Shown piece by piece: positions 21,799 through 22,265 of a stretch of DNA of 22,265 bases. Positions within the stretch are counted from its first letter, which is position 1. Each line of letters opens with the position of its first letter. The translations under genes and the position numbers were made by a program. Origin of the DNA: an uncultured Clostridium sp. (GTDB lineage Bacteria; Bacillota; Clostridia; Lachnospirales; Lachnospiraceae). Below the pieces are notes generated by a model. It was not told where the DNA came from and ran no database searches. It saw nothing but the letters and a program-made list of their open reading frames with translations. The stretch is from positions 1 through 22,265 of the forward strand of contig CAMEWU010000007.1 of the NCBI GenBank assembly GCA_945946715.1. The letters run 5' to 3'.

Positions 21799-22265
21799 GT
21801 GGAGTTATTTGAATATATTGATGTGATGAATACACCGTATCAAATATATATGGAGGATGTTCGGGATCCGGAGTTTCGTGTAAAAGGACACTGGCACTAC
21901 TTTGTTGAAATTTTATATGTGGTTAAAGGAAGGATTCAGGTGGATTGTGGCAAATATCGGCATTCACTGGAAGAGGGAGATATTATTGTGATTCCACCAA
22001 AGATGCTACATCGTATTTGCTTAAATCATCCGGTACCGGTTCAATATGCAGTGGTTAAATTTGATTTGCATGGAATCCGAATTCCGGGTGTATATTTGAC
22101 TAAGATTCGAAGTGCTTTGGCAACAGTTCAGGAAAAGGAACCTATGCTTTTTTCTGCTCCGGTACAGAAAGAATATAAGTTAGGTGCTTATATCGAAAAT
22201 TGTCTGGTTGAATTGGAACAGAAAGCTTTTGGTTATGAAATGGCGGTTTATTCTAATTTATCTGT
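21799..22265 (+). CDS. AraC-family transcriptional regulator, N-terminal part
   Basis: The window cuts this gene after 155 codons. The visible part is a cupin-like sugar-sensing domain: GHWHYFVEILYVVKGRIQV, then LEEGDIIVIPPKMLHRI, the usual arm of AraC/XylS-type regulators. The helix-turn-helix half lies beyond the edge, so the family call rests on the cupin arm and the context. The start is GTG 21799, with AGAAGG 7 bases upstream; ATG 21826 is in frame but has no ribosome site. It diverges from the 2-epimerase-GH26 operon and probably controls it in response to a mannoside or related sugar. Confidence 0.82.
   Translation, partial: MELFEYIDVMNTPYQIYMEDVRDPEFRVKGHWHYFVEILYVVKGRIQVDCGKYRHSLEEGDIIVIPPKMLHRICLNHPVPVQYAVVKFDLHGIRIPGVYLTKIRSALATVQEKEPMLFSAPVQKEYKLGAYIENCLVELEQKAFGYEMAVYSNLS

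Overview
The window looks like a chromosomal segment of a gut-type Clostridia, most likely Lachnospiraceae. The basis is the moderately AT-rich coding DNA, strong GGAGG-type ribosome sites, a SCIFF (six cysteines in forty-five) ranthipeptide pair directly before secDF, the run recJ-relA-MBL-hemZ-hisS-aspS, and a cytoplasmic mannan-use pair (GH26 plus 2-epimerase). I cannot name the species.

Layout. Bases 1-309 hold no gene. They contain three copies of a GC-rich 61-bp tandem repeat, a short perfect palindrome where the array stops, a 66-bp near-perfect palindrome and a probable promoter. A 47-residue SCIFF peptide gene (310-453) follows. A strong hairpin separates it from its radical SAM/SPASM maturase (575-1972), whose stop overlaps the start of a fused secDF. 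From there to 14406 all genes run on the + strand with short gaps: recJ, bifunctional rel, a glyoxalase II-like hydrolase, hemZ, a small HD-GYP-like protein, hisS and aspS. This block covers protein export, DNA repair, stringent response and tRNA charging.

An unrecognised lipoprotein (14458-15498) ends in a perfect consensus sigma-A promoter (TTGACA-N17-TATAAT). That promoter should drive a three-gene cell-surface glycan unit: a polyprenyl-phosphate sugar-phosphate transferase, UDP-galactopyranose mutase and a eukaryotic-like UDP-sugar pyrophosphorylase. A Rho-independent terminator closes it at 19403-19439.

The right end is a convergent minus-strand pair: a cellobiose/mannobiose 2-epimerase followed by a GH26 mannanase without a signal peptide, overlapping by 4 bases. 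An AraC-family regulator diverges from it and is cut by the window end. The 238-bp divergent gap holds candidate promoters on both strands, an inverted repeat over the regulator's -35 box, and a hairpin at the predicted start of the regulator transcript. The pair fits intracellular mannobiose breakdown. The mannoside phosphorylase (GH130) and the transporter that such a pathway needs are not in view.

No tRNA, rRNA, CRISPR array, transposase or prophage gene was seen. The most interesting parts are the SCIFF locus with its repeat-rich upstream region, the SecDF lacking one of its usual intramembrane aspartates, the perfect promoter inside the lipoprotein gene, and the structured divergent control region of the mannan genes.
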